Shown: positions 19,350 to 28,824 of the stretch, piece after piece | Layout of the letters: the number at the start of each line of letters is the position of its first letter | Position numbering within the stretch: the stretch's first letter is position 1 | Origin: Sva-07 sp963752815 | GTDB taxonomy: Bacteria; Actinomycetota; Acidimicrobiia; Acidimicrobiales; Ilumatobacteraceae | DNA length: 64,000 bases | Reading direction: 5' to 3' | NCBI GenBank assembly: GCA_963752815.1 | Contig: CAVVZI010000015.1 | Span: 124,001 to 188,000 of the forward strand | Notes under the pieces: generated by a model | Told to the model about the DNA's origin: nothing | What the model saw: only the letters and a program-made list of their open reading frames with translations | The model's database searches: none | Position numbers and translations under genes: made by a program

Positions 19350-19656
19350 GTGCTGGCACCGCATCCGATCGACTCCGGTCTGCTCGACCGGCAGCTGACC
19401 CTGCACCCCCAGGTGGCGCTGCGGCCCGAGCCGTTCGGCGCGCTCGCCTATCACTACGGCAACCGCAAGTTGGTGTTCCTCAAACACCCCGATGTCGTGC
19501 GCGTGGTGCGCTCGCTCGACGACCATCCCACGCTCGCCGACACGCTCCGTGCCTGCGACATCCACGAGTCCCGTTGGCCCGTCGTTCGAGCGCGCCCTCG
19601 CCTCCCTCACCGAATCGGAGATGCTCCATGACCGGCCACCCGTCCACGCTGGTTGA
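19350..19656 (+). CDS. mftB: mycofactocin peptide chaperone MftB (one frame break)
   Basis: RiPP recognition protein that holds the MftA leader and presents it to MftC. GTG 19350 gives about 101 residues after correction. LRPEPFGALAYHYGNRKLVF and FLKHPDVVRVVRSLDD are the PqqD-like fold. One extra C near 19568-19572 shifts the frame; in the corrected frame the tail reads FERALASLTESEMLHDRP, as in MftB proteins, and ends at TGA 19654-19656. It overlaps the mftC start by 29 bases. Its place between the precursor and the radical SAM gene matches the usual cluster. Confidence 0.9.
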
Positions 19657-20780
19657 GCAACTGAAGGGCGGCCTCGACGCGCCGATCTGCCTCACGTGGG
19701 AGCTCACCTACGCCTGCAACCTCGAATGCGTCCACTGCCTGTCGTCGTCGGGGCGCCGCGACCCGCGTGAACTGACCACCGCCGAGGCGAAGGCCGTGCT
19801 CGACGAACTGCATGCGCTGCAGGTGTTCTACATCAACATCGGTGGCGGCGAACCGATGATCCGCCGCGACTTCTTCGAGCTGCTCGAGTACTCGATCGGG
19901 CTCGGCATCGGGGTGAAGTTCTCCACCAACGGCGCGTTCATCGACGCGCGCCAAGGCCCGCCGGCTGGCGGCGATGGACTACCTCGACATCCAGATCAGC
20001 CTCGACGGCACCGACGCCGCCACGAACGACGCCGTGCGCGGCGTCGGCTCGTACGACACGGCCATCCGGGCGATGGAGCATCTCCGCGACGCGGACTTCG
20101 GTCCGTTCAAGATCTCCGTGGTCGTCACCCGTCACAACGTCGACCAACTCGACGAGTTCAAGGCGCTCGCCGACTCGTTCGGCGCGCAGCTGCGGGTCAC
20201 CCGGCTCCGCCCGTCGGGTCGCGGCGCCGACTCGTGGCACGACCTGCACCCGACCAACGCGCAGCAGCGACAGATCTACGACTGGCTCGTGGCCAACGGC
20301 GACAACGTCCTGACCGGCGACTCGTTCTTCCACCTCAACGCGCTCGGGGAGGAGCCGTTGCCGGGTCTGAACATGTGCGGCGCCGGCCGCGTCGTGTGTC
20401 TGATCGACCCGATCGGCGACGTCTACGCCTGCCCGTTCGTGATCCACGACGAGTTCAAGGCCGGCTCCGTCCGCGACGCCGGTGGATTCGCCCACGTGTG
20501 GCAGCACAGCGAGCTGTTCGCCGAACTGCGTGAGCCGCAGTCGGCGGGCGCCTGCGCGTCGTGTGGCAGCTACGACGCCTGCCAGGGCGGCTGCATGGCG
20601 GCGAAGTTCTTCACCGGCCTCCCGCTCGACGGCCCCGACCCCGAGTGCGTGAGCGGCCACGGCGAAGCGGCGCTGCTCGCCGCCTCGTCCATTCAGGCGC
20701 CACGGCCGATGATGGATCACTCCAAGCCCGCCCGGGCAACCGCGCCCGAGCGCGTTCCGGTCACCATCGGCCGCCGCTGA
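19628..20780 (+). CDS. mftC: mycofactocin radical SAM maturase (one frame break)
   Basis: Radical SAM enzyme that modifies the C-terminal Val-Tyr of MftA. ATG 19628 gives about 383 residues after correction. The AdoMet cluster motif is CNLECVHC (Cys30, 34, 37). The C-terminal SPASM region shows CGAGRVVCLIDPIGDVYACP and CASCGSYDACQGGC for auxiliary clusters. YINIGGGEPMIRRDFF is the GGE motif. One extra G near 19953 (CAAGGCCC) breaks the frame between FIDARQ and ARRLAAMDYLD. The rest matches mycobacterial MftC throughout, so I treat the gene as functional with a sequence error. Confidence 0.94.
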
Positions 20781-20793
20781 ACGGAACCGCTCC

Positions 20794-21375
20794 ATGACCG
20801 CAGCGCTCGCGGTCGTCGCGGCCTACGTCCTCGGAACCTTTCCGAGCGCGATCCTGATCGCCCGCGCCAACGGCGTCGACATCGCCACGTTCGGGTCCGG
20901 CAACCCGGGCGCCTCGAACGTCACCCGCGCCCTCGGTTGGCGCAAGGGAGCGTGGGTGTACGGCCTCGATGCGCTCAAGGGTGCGCTCGCGGCCGGGCTC
21001 GGCCTGTGGATCGATGGGCGCCCGCTGGCCTATGTGTGCGGCGCGGCGGCGATCCTCGGCCACATGTTCCCGGCGACCCGCCACTTCCGTGGGGGCAAGG
21101 GTGTCGCCACCGGCTCGGGCGTGCTCGTCGTGCTGTACCCGATCATCGCTCCGGTGTTGGTCGCCGTGTGGTGGGTGGTGACGAAGGTGACCGGCAAGGC
21201 GGCCCTCGGTTCCGTGGTCGCCGTCGTGCTCGTGCCGATCGCGCTGTTGATCGACGACGCGCCGGCCTGGGAGTTCGTCGCGGTGGCCGGTGTGTGCGCG
21301 CTGATCGTGTTGAAGCACGCGGGGAACATCAAGCGGATGATTCGGCGGGAGGAACACTCGCTGACCAAGATGTGA
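20794..21375 (+). CDS. plsY: glycerol-3-phosphate acyltransferase
   Basis: Acylates glycerol-3-phosphate from acyl-phosphate at the membrane, the first step of phospholipid synthesis. ATG 20794 gives 193 residues with about five hydrophobic helices. PlsY motifs are clear: GTFPSAILIAR, FGSGNPGASNVTRALG, FRGGKGVATGSG. It starts 13 bases after mftC and ends 13 bases before the OYE-family oxidoreductase, so it is probably read from the mycofactocin transcript. A membrane lipid gene is not a known mycofactocin component; whether its position has functional meaning is open. The frame is intact. Confidence 0.88.
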   Translation: MTAALAVVAAYVLGTFPSAILIARANGVDIATFGSGNPGASNVTRALGWRKGAWVYGLDALKGALAAGLGLWIDGRPLAYVCGAAAILGHMFPATRHFRGGKGVATGSGVLVVLYPIIAPVLVAVWWVVTKVTGKAALGSVVAVVLVPIALLIDDAPAWEFVAVAGVCALIVLKHAGNIKRMIRREEHSLTKM

Positions 21376-21388
21376 GCGAGATTCGGAC

Positions 21389-23269
21389 ATGCAGATCCTC
21401 ACCCCGCTCACGCTCGGGCCGCGCACGGCACCGAACCGGATCATGTTCGGCCCCCACGTCACCAACCTGGGGGCCGACGACCGTTCGCTGACCGCGCGGC
21501 ACGTCGCGTACTACGAGCGACGCGCCGCCGGGGGATGCGGCACCGTGGTGATCGAGGGCGCATCGGTGCACGGGTCGGACTGGCCGTACGAACGGGCGCC
21601 GCTCGCCGATCGCTGCGCCGCGGGGTGGCGGTCGGTGGTGGAGGCGTGCCGGCCGCACGGATCGCTCGTGATCGCCTCGCTCGACCACGCCGGCGGGCAG
21701 GGATCGTCGGCCTACAGCCAGGCCCCGTTGTGGGCGCCGTCGCGCGTCCCGGAGACGAACACCCGCGAGGTGCCGAAGTGGATGGAGTCCGACGACATCG
21801 CCGCGGTGATCGACGGGTTCCGGCACGCGGCGAAGCTGGCCGCCGACGCCGACCTCGACGGTGTGGAGATCAATGCCGGCCAGCACAGCCTCGTCCGCCA
21901 GTTCCTGAGCGGCCTCACCAACCAGCGTGACGACGAGTGGGGCACGGACCGCCTCGCGTTCGCCCGCCAGGTGATCGCCGCGGCACGGGACGGGGCCGGC
22001 GGGGAACGGATCGTCGGGCTGCGGTTGTCGTGCGACGAACTCGCTCCGTGGGCGGGGATCACGCCCGACATGGCACCCGACATCGCCCGAGCACTCGCCA
22101 GCGCGGGGATCGACTACCTGGTCGTGACACGGGGCTCGATCTTCTCCGCCGAGAAGACGCGGCCCGACTTCCACGAGCCGACCGGCTTCAACATCGACGT
22201 GTGCCGCACGGTGCGAGCGGCGGTCGACGTCCCGGTGATCCTCCAAGGGTCGATCGTCGACGTCGGCCAGGCGGAGTGGGCGCTCGGCGGCTACGACGAC
22301 CCGGCGCTCTGCGACGGCGTGGAGATGACCCGCGCCCAGATCGCCGACCCCGACCTCGTGGCCAAGGTGGCGCGGGACGAGGGCGATCGGGTCCGGCCGT
22401 GCACCCGCTGCAACCAGACGTGTCAGGTGCGCGATGCGCGCAACCCGATCGTGACGTGCATCGGCGAACCGTCGAGCGGTCGCGAGACCGAGGATCCCGA
22501 CTGGTACCAGCCGGCGCGCACGCCCCGCGCGGTCGTGGTGGTCGGCGGCGGCCCCGCCGGCCTGGAGACCGCCCGGATCGCGGCGATCCGCGGCCACGAC
22601 GTGACGGTCGTCGAACGCGGCGAGCAGCTCGGCGGTGTGGCTCGGGTGGCGGGACCGCACGGACCGCTGATCGACTGGTACGTCCGCGAACTCGACCGGC
22701 TCGGCGTCACCGTGCAGCTCGGCGTCACCTGGCACGCGCCCGGTGGGGCCGAGGTCGTGGTGCAGTGCACCGGTGCGGTCGCTGGGCCGCACCCGTACGA
22801 CATCGACGACGATGCGCTCGTGCTCGACATCGCCGAGGTGCGCGCCGGAACGACGGGCCTGCCGGCCGACGGCACGATCGTCGTCTTCGACCCGATCGGC
22901 GGCCCGATCGGGGTCGCGATCGCCGAGGAACTGGGAGCGCGGGCGGTGCTCGTCACGCAGGACAACATCGCCGGCAACGAGCTCGCCCGCACCGGCGACC
23001 TCGCTCCGGCCAACACCCGCCTCGCCCAGGCCGGCGTGACGATCGAACGGCGCACGCTGCTCCGCTCAGTGCGCCCGGGATCCGTCGAGGTGGAGGATCG
23101 CTACTCAGGAAAGCGGCGAATCATCGAGGCGGTCGCAGTCGTCGACTGCGGCTTCCGGGTGCCGACCGACCCGCTCGCCGATGCGACCGCACAGGTCGGC
23201 GACGCCGTGGCGCCGCGGACGGTTCACGAGGCGGTGCTCGAGGGCCGGCGCGCGGCGACGTCGATCTGA
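21389..23269 (+). CDS. mycofactocin-system FadH/OYE-family oxidoreductase
   Basis: Flavin-iron-sulfur enoyl reductase of the 2,4-dienoyl-CoA reductase/old yellow enzyme group; some members are consistently found beside mycofactocin genes. ATG 21389 gives 626 residues. Residues 1-330 form the TIM barrel (DGVEINAGQHSLVRQFLS, with NQRDDEWG following). Cysteines in CTRCNQTCQ (about 338, 341, 345) and Cys357 bind 4Fe-4S. A FAD/NAD Rossmann fold begins at VVVGGGPAGLETARIAA (about 382). Catalytic barrel residues differ from classical FadH, as in mycofactocin-linked members. It is the last gene of the cluster and convergent with the cyclase-like gene. Confidence 0.87.
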   Translation: MQILTPLTLGPRTAPNRIMFGPHVTNLGADDRSLTARHVAYYERRAAGGCGTVVIEGASVHGSDWPYERAPLADRCAAGWRSVVEACRPHGSLVIASLDHAGGQGSSAYSQAPLWAPSRVPETNTREVPKWMESDDIAAVIDGFRHAAKLAADADLDGVEINAGQHSLVRQFLSGLTNQRDDEWGTDRLAFARQVIAAARDGAGGERIVGLRLSCDELAPWAGITPDMAPDIARALASAGIDYLVVTRGSIFSAEKTRPDFHEPTGFNIDVCRTVRAAVDVPVILQGSIVDVGQAEWALGGYDDPALCDGVEMTRAQIADPDLVAKVARDEGDRVRPCTRCNQTCQVRDARNPIVTCIGEPSSGRETEDPDWYQPARTPRAVVVVGGGPAGLETARIAAIRGHDVTVVERGEQLGGVARVAGPHGPLIDWYVRELDRLGVTVQLGVTWHAPGGAEVVVQCTGAVAGPHPYDIDDDALVLDIAEVRAGTTGLPADGTIVVFDPIGGPIGVAIAEELGARAVLVTQDNIAGNELARTGDLAPANTRLAQAGVTIERRTLLRSVRPGSVEVEDRYSGKRRIIEAVAVVDCGFRVPTDPLADATAQVGDAVAPRTVHEAVLEGRRAATSI

Positions 23270-23309
23270 GCTGGCACCTGACGCGGCACCTGACCCGAAA
23301 CTTGGCCGG

Positions 23310-26300
23310 TCAGCTGGCCGTCACACGCACGTGCTGCGCAGCTTGGATGACCCCGCGGGCCCCGAGTTCGTCGCCGACCGCGGTCGCCGCATCGAGCAGA
23401 TCGGCAGCCAAGGCCTCCTCGCCCCACCCGACGGCCGCCCCCGCCCACGCGATCTGGTTCCAGGCGCGCAGGATCGGCGCGCCCATCGCGTCGCACTGTT
23501 CATCGGCCTCGGCGAACAACTCGCGGGCCCGGTCGTCGTGTCCTTGCAGATCGGCGAGCCGGGCAAGGAAGTGCGTCGCCGGTCCGTAGGTGTTCGAACC
23601 CACATCGATCCACAGATCGCGATACGGCGACAACACGGCCTCGATCGACGGAGCGCCGGCTCGGTCGCCGAAGTCGGCGCACAACGATGCCAGGAACCCC
23701 AACGTGTGCAGGTACGCCGGGTTGCGCGACAGGTTCTCGGGACCGAGCTCCATCAGCTCGTCGTAGATGTCACGCGCCCGTTCCGGCGAACCGCTCTCGA
23801 GGAGCATCACGGCGAGGCCGGCCCGGAAGCCCTCGACCTTTCGGTAGACGGCGATTTTCTCGTACAGCGGCACCGCCAGCTCGGGTCGTCCGCGCGCCGC
23901 GAAGACCTTGGCGATCTGGCCCGTGTAGGAGGCCTGGGCCTGGGTCTGCTCACCGAGCTCGGCCGACGTGGTCCAGATCCGTTCGAGCCACGATTCGGCG
24001 GCGTCGAGATCGCCGTGCAACCAGGCCGCCTCCTCCTCCACCCGGAACCATCGCCGTTCCAGATCCCGCTGGCCGAGACTGGGGCACAGCGTCCGCACCT
24101 GCTCGACCGCCTGCTCGAAACCGGCGCGATCACCGAGTTGGAGATAGACGGACACGGAACGGAACACGGCGAGGAACTCGGCGTGCGGGTCGCCGATCGC
24201 CCGGCTCAACCGGATCAGTTCGACCAGGTCGCCGAGCTGCTCGTCGAGCCGCTCGGCGAATCGGATCGCACCCACGCGCTGGGTGAGCACGAACGCCAGC
24301 GTCTCGTCGTCGCCGAGCCGGCGAGCCATGGCGAGCGCCTGATCGCCCAACGTGAACATCGATTCGGCGTCGCCCGTGTACTGGATCTCGATCGCGAGGT
24401 CGGCCAGCAGCTTCGCCCGGACCGGATCGTCGGTGGTGGGGAGGTCGTCGAGCACCTGGCGGAGCAGCCGGACACGTTCGGCGTCGACGGTTCCGGCCGC
24501 GGAGGCCGTCCCACGGCTCCCGGCGAGCAGGGCGTGAGCGAGCACGCGGGGATCGCCGAGTTCGACCGCGGCACCGATCGCCGCGGCGAACCGGTCGTGC
24601 GCCTCGGGATCGCCGGCGCGGAGCGCGCCGGAGGCGAGCAGGGTGAGCAGCTCACACCGTTCCTTCGCCCCGACCGAATCGGGCCAGCGATCGGCCAACT
24701 CCACGGCCGACATGTAGAACCGCTCCCCGTCGGAATAGGCGAGTTGCGCCATCGCCTGATCGCCGGCGCGGCGGCAGTACTCGATCGCCTGCGCCACGTC
24801 GTCGTCCCGCGCGCCGAAGGCTGCGTGATGGGCGAGTTCGGAGAAGCGCACGGGCCTGCCGGCTTCGAGGTCACGTTCGATCGACGCCGCGATCTGCCGA
24901 TGGATGCGGACCCGGCGGGTGCCGCCGATCGAGTCGTACAAGGTCGATCTCACGATGGCGTGCGTGAACTGGAAGCGGTCGACGTCGACCTCCTCGAGCA
25001 GGCCCGCCGCCACGCATTCCTCGAGGGTGCCGAGCAGATCGGTACCGGCCGGATCGGACACGTCCTCGACGAGGCCGACATCGAACCGTTGACCGATGAC
25101 CGACGCCAGCACGAGCGTCCGGCGGGCCGACTCGGAGAGCCGGCCGAGACGATCGGTGACGGTCGTGCGCACGCCGTCCGGAATACCGATCGACTCGAAC
25201 GGTACGACCAGCTGCCACCGTCCGTCGATCTGGCCGAGTGCGCCGGTCTCGACGAGATGGAACGAGAGTTCGCGACAGAAGAACGCGTTGCCACCGGTCT
25301 GTTGATGCACGAGGCCGGCCAGCAGCTCGCCGTCCTCACCGAGGTCCGTGGCCGGCGGCGCCTTCGAGGAAGGCCAAGGTCGTGACGCGGTCGAATCCGG
25401 CGAGCGAGATCCGGGTGAGCTTGTCGATGGCGACGTGCAACAGCGCCACGGGATCGCTCGGCAGGAGCGACATGTCGGTCGCGGAGTCACGGGCGGTGCA
25501 GAGCACCAGCAACGGCATCGGGGAGGTGCTCTGGGCGATGTGGCGGACCAGCTGCACGGTCTCCGGCGCGGCCCACTGCACGTCGTCGAGGACCAACACG
25601 ATCGGCGTGACCGCCGCGGCGGTCGACAGCCACTCCCCGACCGCCTCGAACAGACGGAAGCGCTCGGTCTCGGCATCGGATCGCACCGGTTCGGGAAGGG
25701 CGATCAGATCGGCGAGCTCGGGACACAACCGCACGAGTTCGCCGCGGGCGGCACCGAGCCGCCGGGCCAGCGCCCACGACGGCTGGGCCGCGATGTATTG
25801 ACGGAACGCCTCGGCGAACGGCGCGTAGGGGACACCGAGCGACTCGTCGTTCCGGCCGAACAGCACCGTCGCCCCGCCCGATCGGGCGAATTCGGCGAAT
25901 TCGGCCACCAGCCGGGTCTTGCCCACGCCGGGCGGACCGTCGACGAGCGCCACGTGTTGCTGGCCGGTGAGTACCTGTTCCCACTGGTCGACGAGCCGTT
26001 GCAACTCCTGATCGCGTCCGACGAACGTGAACCGCGTGTCCCGCCCGAGTCCACCCGGCAGCTCGGCGATCGCCGGTGCCGCCTCCCATTGGAGTCGCCA
26101 GGCCGTCTGCGCCCCATCGATCCCCTTCAGGTCGTACTCGGCCGGATCTCGCAGGTCGATGCTCGTGTCGCCCTCGACGAGCTGGCGCACGAGATCGGAC
26201 ACGAGCACATCGCCCGTCGCGCACTTGTCGCACAACCGTGCCGCGAGCACCACCGGCATGCCGAAGAAGTCACCGACGTCCGAGGTCACCTCACCCGCCG

Positions 26301-26607
26301 CGACACCGACGCGCAACCGCACACGCTCGTCCAACGACTCGTTCAGGCGGGCCAGCTCGATCTGGATGCCCGCGGCGGAACCGAGCGCCGCGGTGACCGA
26401 TCCGAACGTCGCCATGATGCCGTCGCCGGTGTGCTTGACGATGCTGCCGCCGTTCGTCGTGACGACCTCGATCTGGATGTCGTCGACCGCCTCGCGCAGC
26501 TCGTCGGCCTCCAGTTCACCCATCCGCTGACGTTGCGCCGTCGACCCCACGAGGTCGGTGAACATGATCACCGCCAGTAGCCGCGACGGTCGATCGCCCG
26601 AGAACAC
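23310..26607 (-). CDS. class III cyclase-domain / AAA ATPase / TPR regulator (one frame break)
   Basis: Large predicted signalling protein of about 1098 residues from GTG 26607. Residues about 10-170 are a class III nucleotidyl cyclase domain, with metal-site Asp in VIMFTDLVGST and a second in KHTGDGIMATF. A P-loop ATPase of the STAND type follows (Walker A GPPGVGKTRL, near residue 222; LVLDDVQWA as Walker B). The remaining 650 residues are helical TPR-like repeats. No LuxR DNA-binding helix is seen at the end. The frame breaks near 25350. It is divergent from the methyltransferase gene across a gap with paired TAGACGTC boxes. Confidence 0.82.
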
Positions 26608-26615
26608 CCCACGAG

Positions 26616-26657
26616 ACTAGACGTCGGCCGCACGGCGCCGCCCTCTGGACGTCTAGT
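26616..26657. promoter_or_regulatory. paired inverted operator-like boxes
   Basis: ACTAGACGTC (26616-26625) and GACGTCTAGT (26648-26657) are exact inverted copies, 32 bases apart centre to centre, about three helical turns. Each holds the palindrome GACGTC. They fill the divergent gap between the cyclase/ATPase gene (start 26607) and the methyltransferase gene (start 26684). This is a good candidate for a shared operator; the regulator is unknown. Confidence 0.5.
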
Positions 26658-26683
26658 GTGGCGACGACCACGCGGGAGGACCA

Positions 26684-27535
26684 TTGGACCAACATCACGA
26701 GAACCTGCGTGACTACTACGAAGACACCTGGTTCGACTACCGATTCCTGTGGCTCGACAAGCGCACCCGAGCGCTCCACTTCGGCTACGAACAACCCGGC
26801 GAACGCAAGCACGACGCCTCGCTGCTCGCCCTCAACCACGTGATGGCCGAGCACGCCCGGCTGCGGCGCGGCGAACACGTGCTCGACGCCGGATGCGGCG
26901 TCGGTGGCACCTCGATGTGGCTGGCCGAGGAGTACGACGCCGAAGTGGTCGGCGTCAACCTGGTCGAGGACCACATCGAACGGGCGCGGCGGTACGGGCG
27001 CGAGCGCCATCTCGGCGGACAGGTCCGCTTCGAGGTGGCCGACTACACGGCGACGGGGCTGGACGAGTCGTCGTTCGACGTCGCCTGGGCCCAGGAGAGC
27101 GCCTGCCACGCACCCGACAAGAAGGCGTTCACGTCGGAGATGGCCAGGCTGTTGCGACCCGGTGGTCGCATCGTCATGGCCGAGTACATCGTCGCCGCCG
27201 ACCGTACGCCCGACCCTGCCGACGATGCCATCGCCGACTGGGAGGTCGGCTGGGAGATGACGTTGGCGACCGAGGCCGTCTGGCGCGACGCGCTGGAGGC
27301 CGCCGGCTTCGTCGACATCGAGTTCGACGACATCACGCCACGGATGCGGCGCTCGCTGCAACGCCTCGATCGGATGTGCCGCAGGCTCCAACCGATCGCC
27401 AAGGTGTTGCGCCGCATGAACATCCGCTCCGACGCCCAGCAACGCAACATCGCCGGATCGCTGGCGATGTGGCGGGCGCTCGAGCGAGGCGACTGGTTCT
27501 ACGCCATCGTCACCGCCCGGTCGGGTGAGCCGTGA
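26684..27535 (+). CDS. SAM-dependent methyltransferase, class I (sterol/tocopherol C-methyltransferase-like)
   Basis: Predicted small-molecule methyltransferase. TTG 26684 follows a strong GGGAGGA site and gives 283 residues. The AdoMet motif is VLDAGCGVGGTS (66-77), with motif II around SFDVAWAQESACHA and motif III at LLRPGGRIVMAEYI. The AWAQESACHAP segment resembles sterol and gamma-tocopherol C-methyltransferases, so a lipid or quinone-like acceptor is plausible but unproven. Its stop overlaps the start of the MpaB-type oxygenase gene (GTGA), so the two are translationally coupled and may act on one substrate. Confidence 0.8.
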   Translation: MDQHHENLRDYYEDTWFDYRFLWLDKRTRALHFGYEQPGERKHDASLLALNHVMAEHARLRRGEHVLDAGCGVGGTSMWLAEEYDAEVVGVNLVEDHIERARRYGRERHLGGQVRFEVADYTATGLDESSFDVAWAQESACHAPDKKAFTSEMARLLRPGGRIVMAEYIVAADRTPDPADDAIADWEVGWEMTLATEAVWRDALEAAGFVDIEFDDITPRMRRSLQRLDRMCRRLQPIAKVLRRMNIRSDAQQRNIAGSLAMWRALERGDWFYAIVTARSGEP

Positions 27536-28719
27536 TCAAGTCGGTCGGCGCCTCCCGGTTCACGCCGGAATTCCTCGAAGCGCTCCGGAAGGAGGGCGAT
27601 CCCGAGGCCGACGAGGCGGTCGCGACCTACTTCGACGTCGAACTCGCCGACGCACCGGCGACCGAACCCGCGACCGATCTGATGAAGTTGATGATCGCGG
27701 CTGCGCCAGTCGAATTCGCGGCTGCGCCAGGCAGCGACGAAGGTTCCCCGGCGCTCCGTGCGTTCGTCGAGGCCCGCCCTCCATTTCCTCCCTGGGCGGA
27801 CCCCAAGCTGATCAAGGTCGGCCAGGACCTGTTCGCCGAATATCTGCCCCAGTTCGGGCTCGCGCTGTGGATGGCGTCGATCCCGGCGGGCTACGCCGGG
27901 GCCAAGGACGCCGTGGTGCTCGAGCGCACCGCGCAGCTCGTCTCGCACGCCAAGCGGCGGTTCCTCGAGACCGGCCAGTTCGTGCTCGACGTGATGACCA
28001 AGGGGGGCCTCGGCGACGCCGGCGCCGGCGCCGCCGACATCCGTCACGTCCGGCTGATGCACGCCGCGGTCCGCCACATGCTGCAGCACGAAGACCATGG
28101 ACACGACCTCAGCGGGTGGGATCCGGCGTTCGGCACCCCGCTCAACCAGGAGGCGTTGCTGGCCACCCAGTTCACGTTCAGCGTGGTCGGTCTGCGTTCG
28201 CTGGAGCGGTTCGGGGTCCACGTCAGCGATCACGAGAAGGAGGCCTACATCCACCTCTGGTCGGTGATCGGTCACCTGATGGGCGTGCGCGACGACCTCC
28301 TCCCGCTCGACTTCGCCGACAGCTCGACGGTGTGGGACCGGATCAAGGAGAAGGAGTACGCCGACAGCCCCGGTGGACGGTTGCTGACCAAGGCCGCGAT
28401 CGAAGTGATGCAGCAGCTCATCCCGGGGCGCACGCTCGACGGACTCCCGGCCACTGGCATCCGGTTCCTGCTCGGCAACGAGACGGCCGACATGCTCGGC
28501 GTGCCGCGCGCCAACTGGACCCGCGCGTTGTTCGTCCCCGGCCAGATGTTGGGCCATTTGATGAACCGGTTCGACCGCGACTCCGTCGCGGGTGAGGAGA
28601 TCACCAGGCTGCTCGGTCGCACGGCGTTCAGGCAATTCCTGATGTTCGAGCGCCGACCGGACGGGCGTCCCGATTTCGAGGTGCCCGAGGAGATGCAGCG
28701 GGCGCTCGGCATGATCTGA
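27532..28719 (+). CDS. oxygenase MpaB-family protein (DUF2236-type)
   Basis: Family of haem b proteins that includes fungal MpaB, which cleaves a farnesyl chain, and distantly the rubber oxygenase Lcp. GTG 27532 gives 395 residues. Family features: PPWADPKLIKVGQDLFAEY, GYAGAKDAVVLERTAQL, the HVRLMHAAVRHML helix with candidate haem-contacting His and Arg, and a HEKEAYIHLWSVIGHLMG helix (near residue 240). No signal peptide is evident. A small in-frame duplication (AAAP repeated near residue 62) may be a linker. Coupling to the methyltransferase suggests lipid or terpenoid modification. Substrate unknown. Confidence 0.75.
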   Translation: MIKSVGASRFTPEFLEALRKEGDPEADEAVATYFDVELADAPATEPATDLMKLMIAAAPVEFAAAPGSDEGSPALRAFVEARPPFPPWADPKLIKVGQDLFAEYLPQFGLALWMASIPAGYAGAKDAVVLERTAQLVSHAKRRFLETGQFVLDVMTKGGLGDAGAGAADIRHVRLMHAAVRHMLQHEDHGHDLSGWDPAFGTPLNQEALLATQFTFSVVGLRSLERFGVHVSDHEKEAYIHLWSVIGHLMGVRDDLLPLDFADSSTVWDRIKEKEYADSPGGRLLTKAAIEVMQQLIPGRTLDGLPATGIRFLLGNETADMLGVPRANWTRALFVPGQMLGHLMNRFDRDSVAGEEITRLLGRTAFRQFLMFERRPDGRPDFEVPEEMQRALGMI

Positions 28720-28824
28720 CCGCCCTGCGCCGCGATTCGCTCTCCCGCCATTGTCGGATGCCGGATTGGGTCGAGGGCGTCGGAGAACGGCGCGCTGGAA
28801 CGATGAAGGGGGTATGGAGGGGTT

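Noticed and set aside
23270..23309. Terminator between the OYE-type gene and the cyclase gene
   Set aside because: The gap holds a small direct repeat (GGCACCTGAC twice) but I could not build a convincing stem.
27700..27760. Short direct repeat of GCGGCTGCGCCAG inside the MpaB-type gene as a mobile element
   Set aside because: Two copies 21 bases apart are in frame and only lengthen an Ala/Pro linker.
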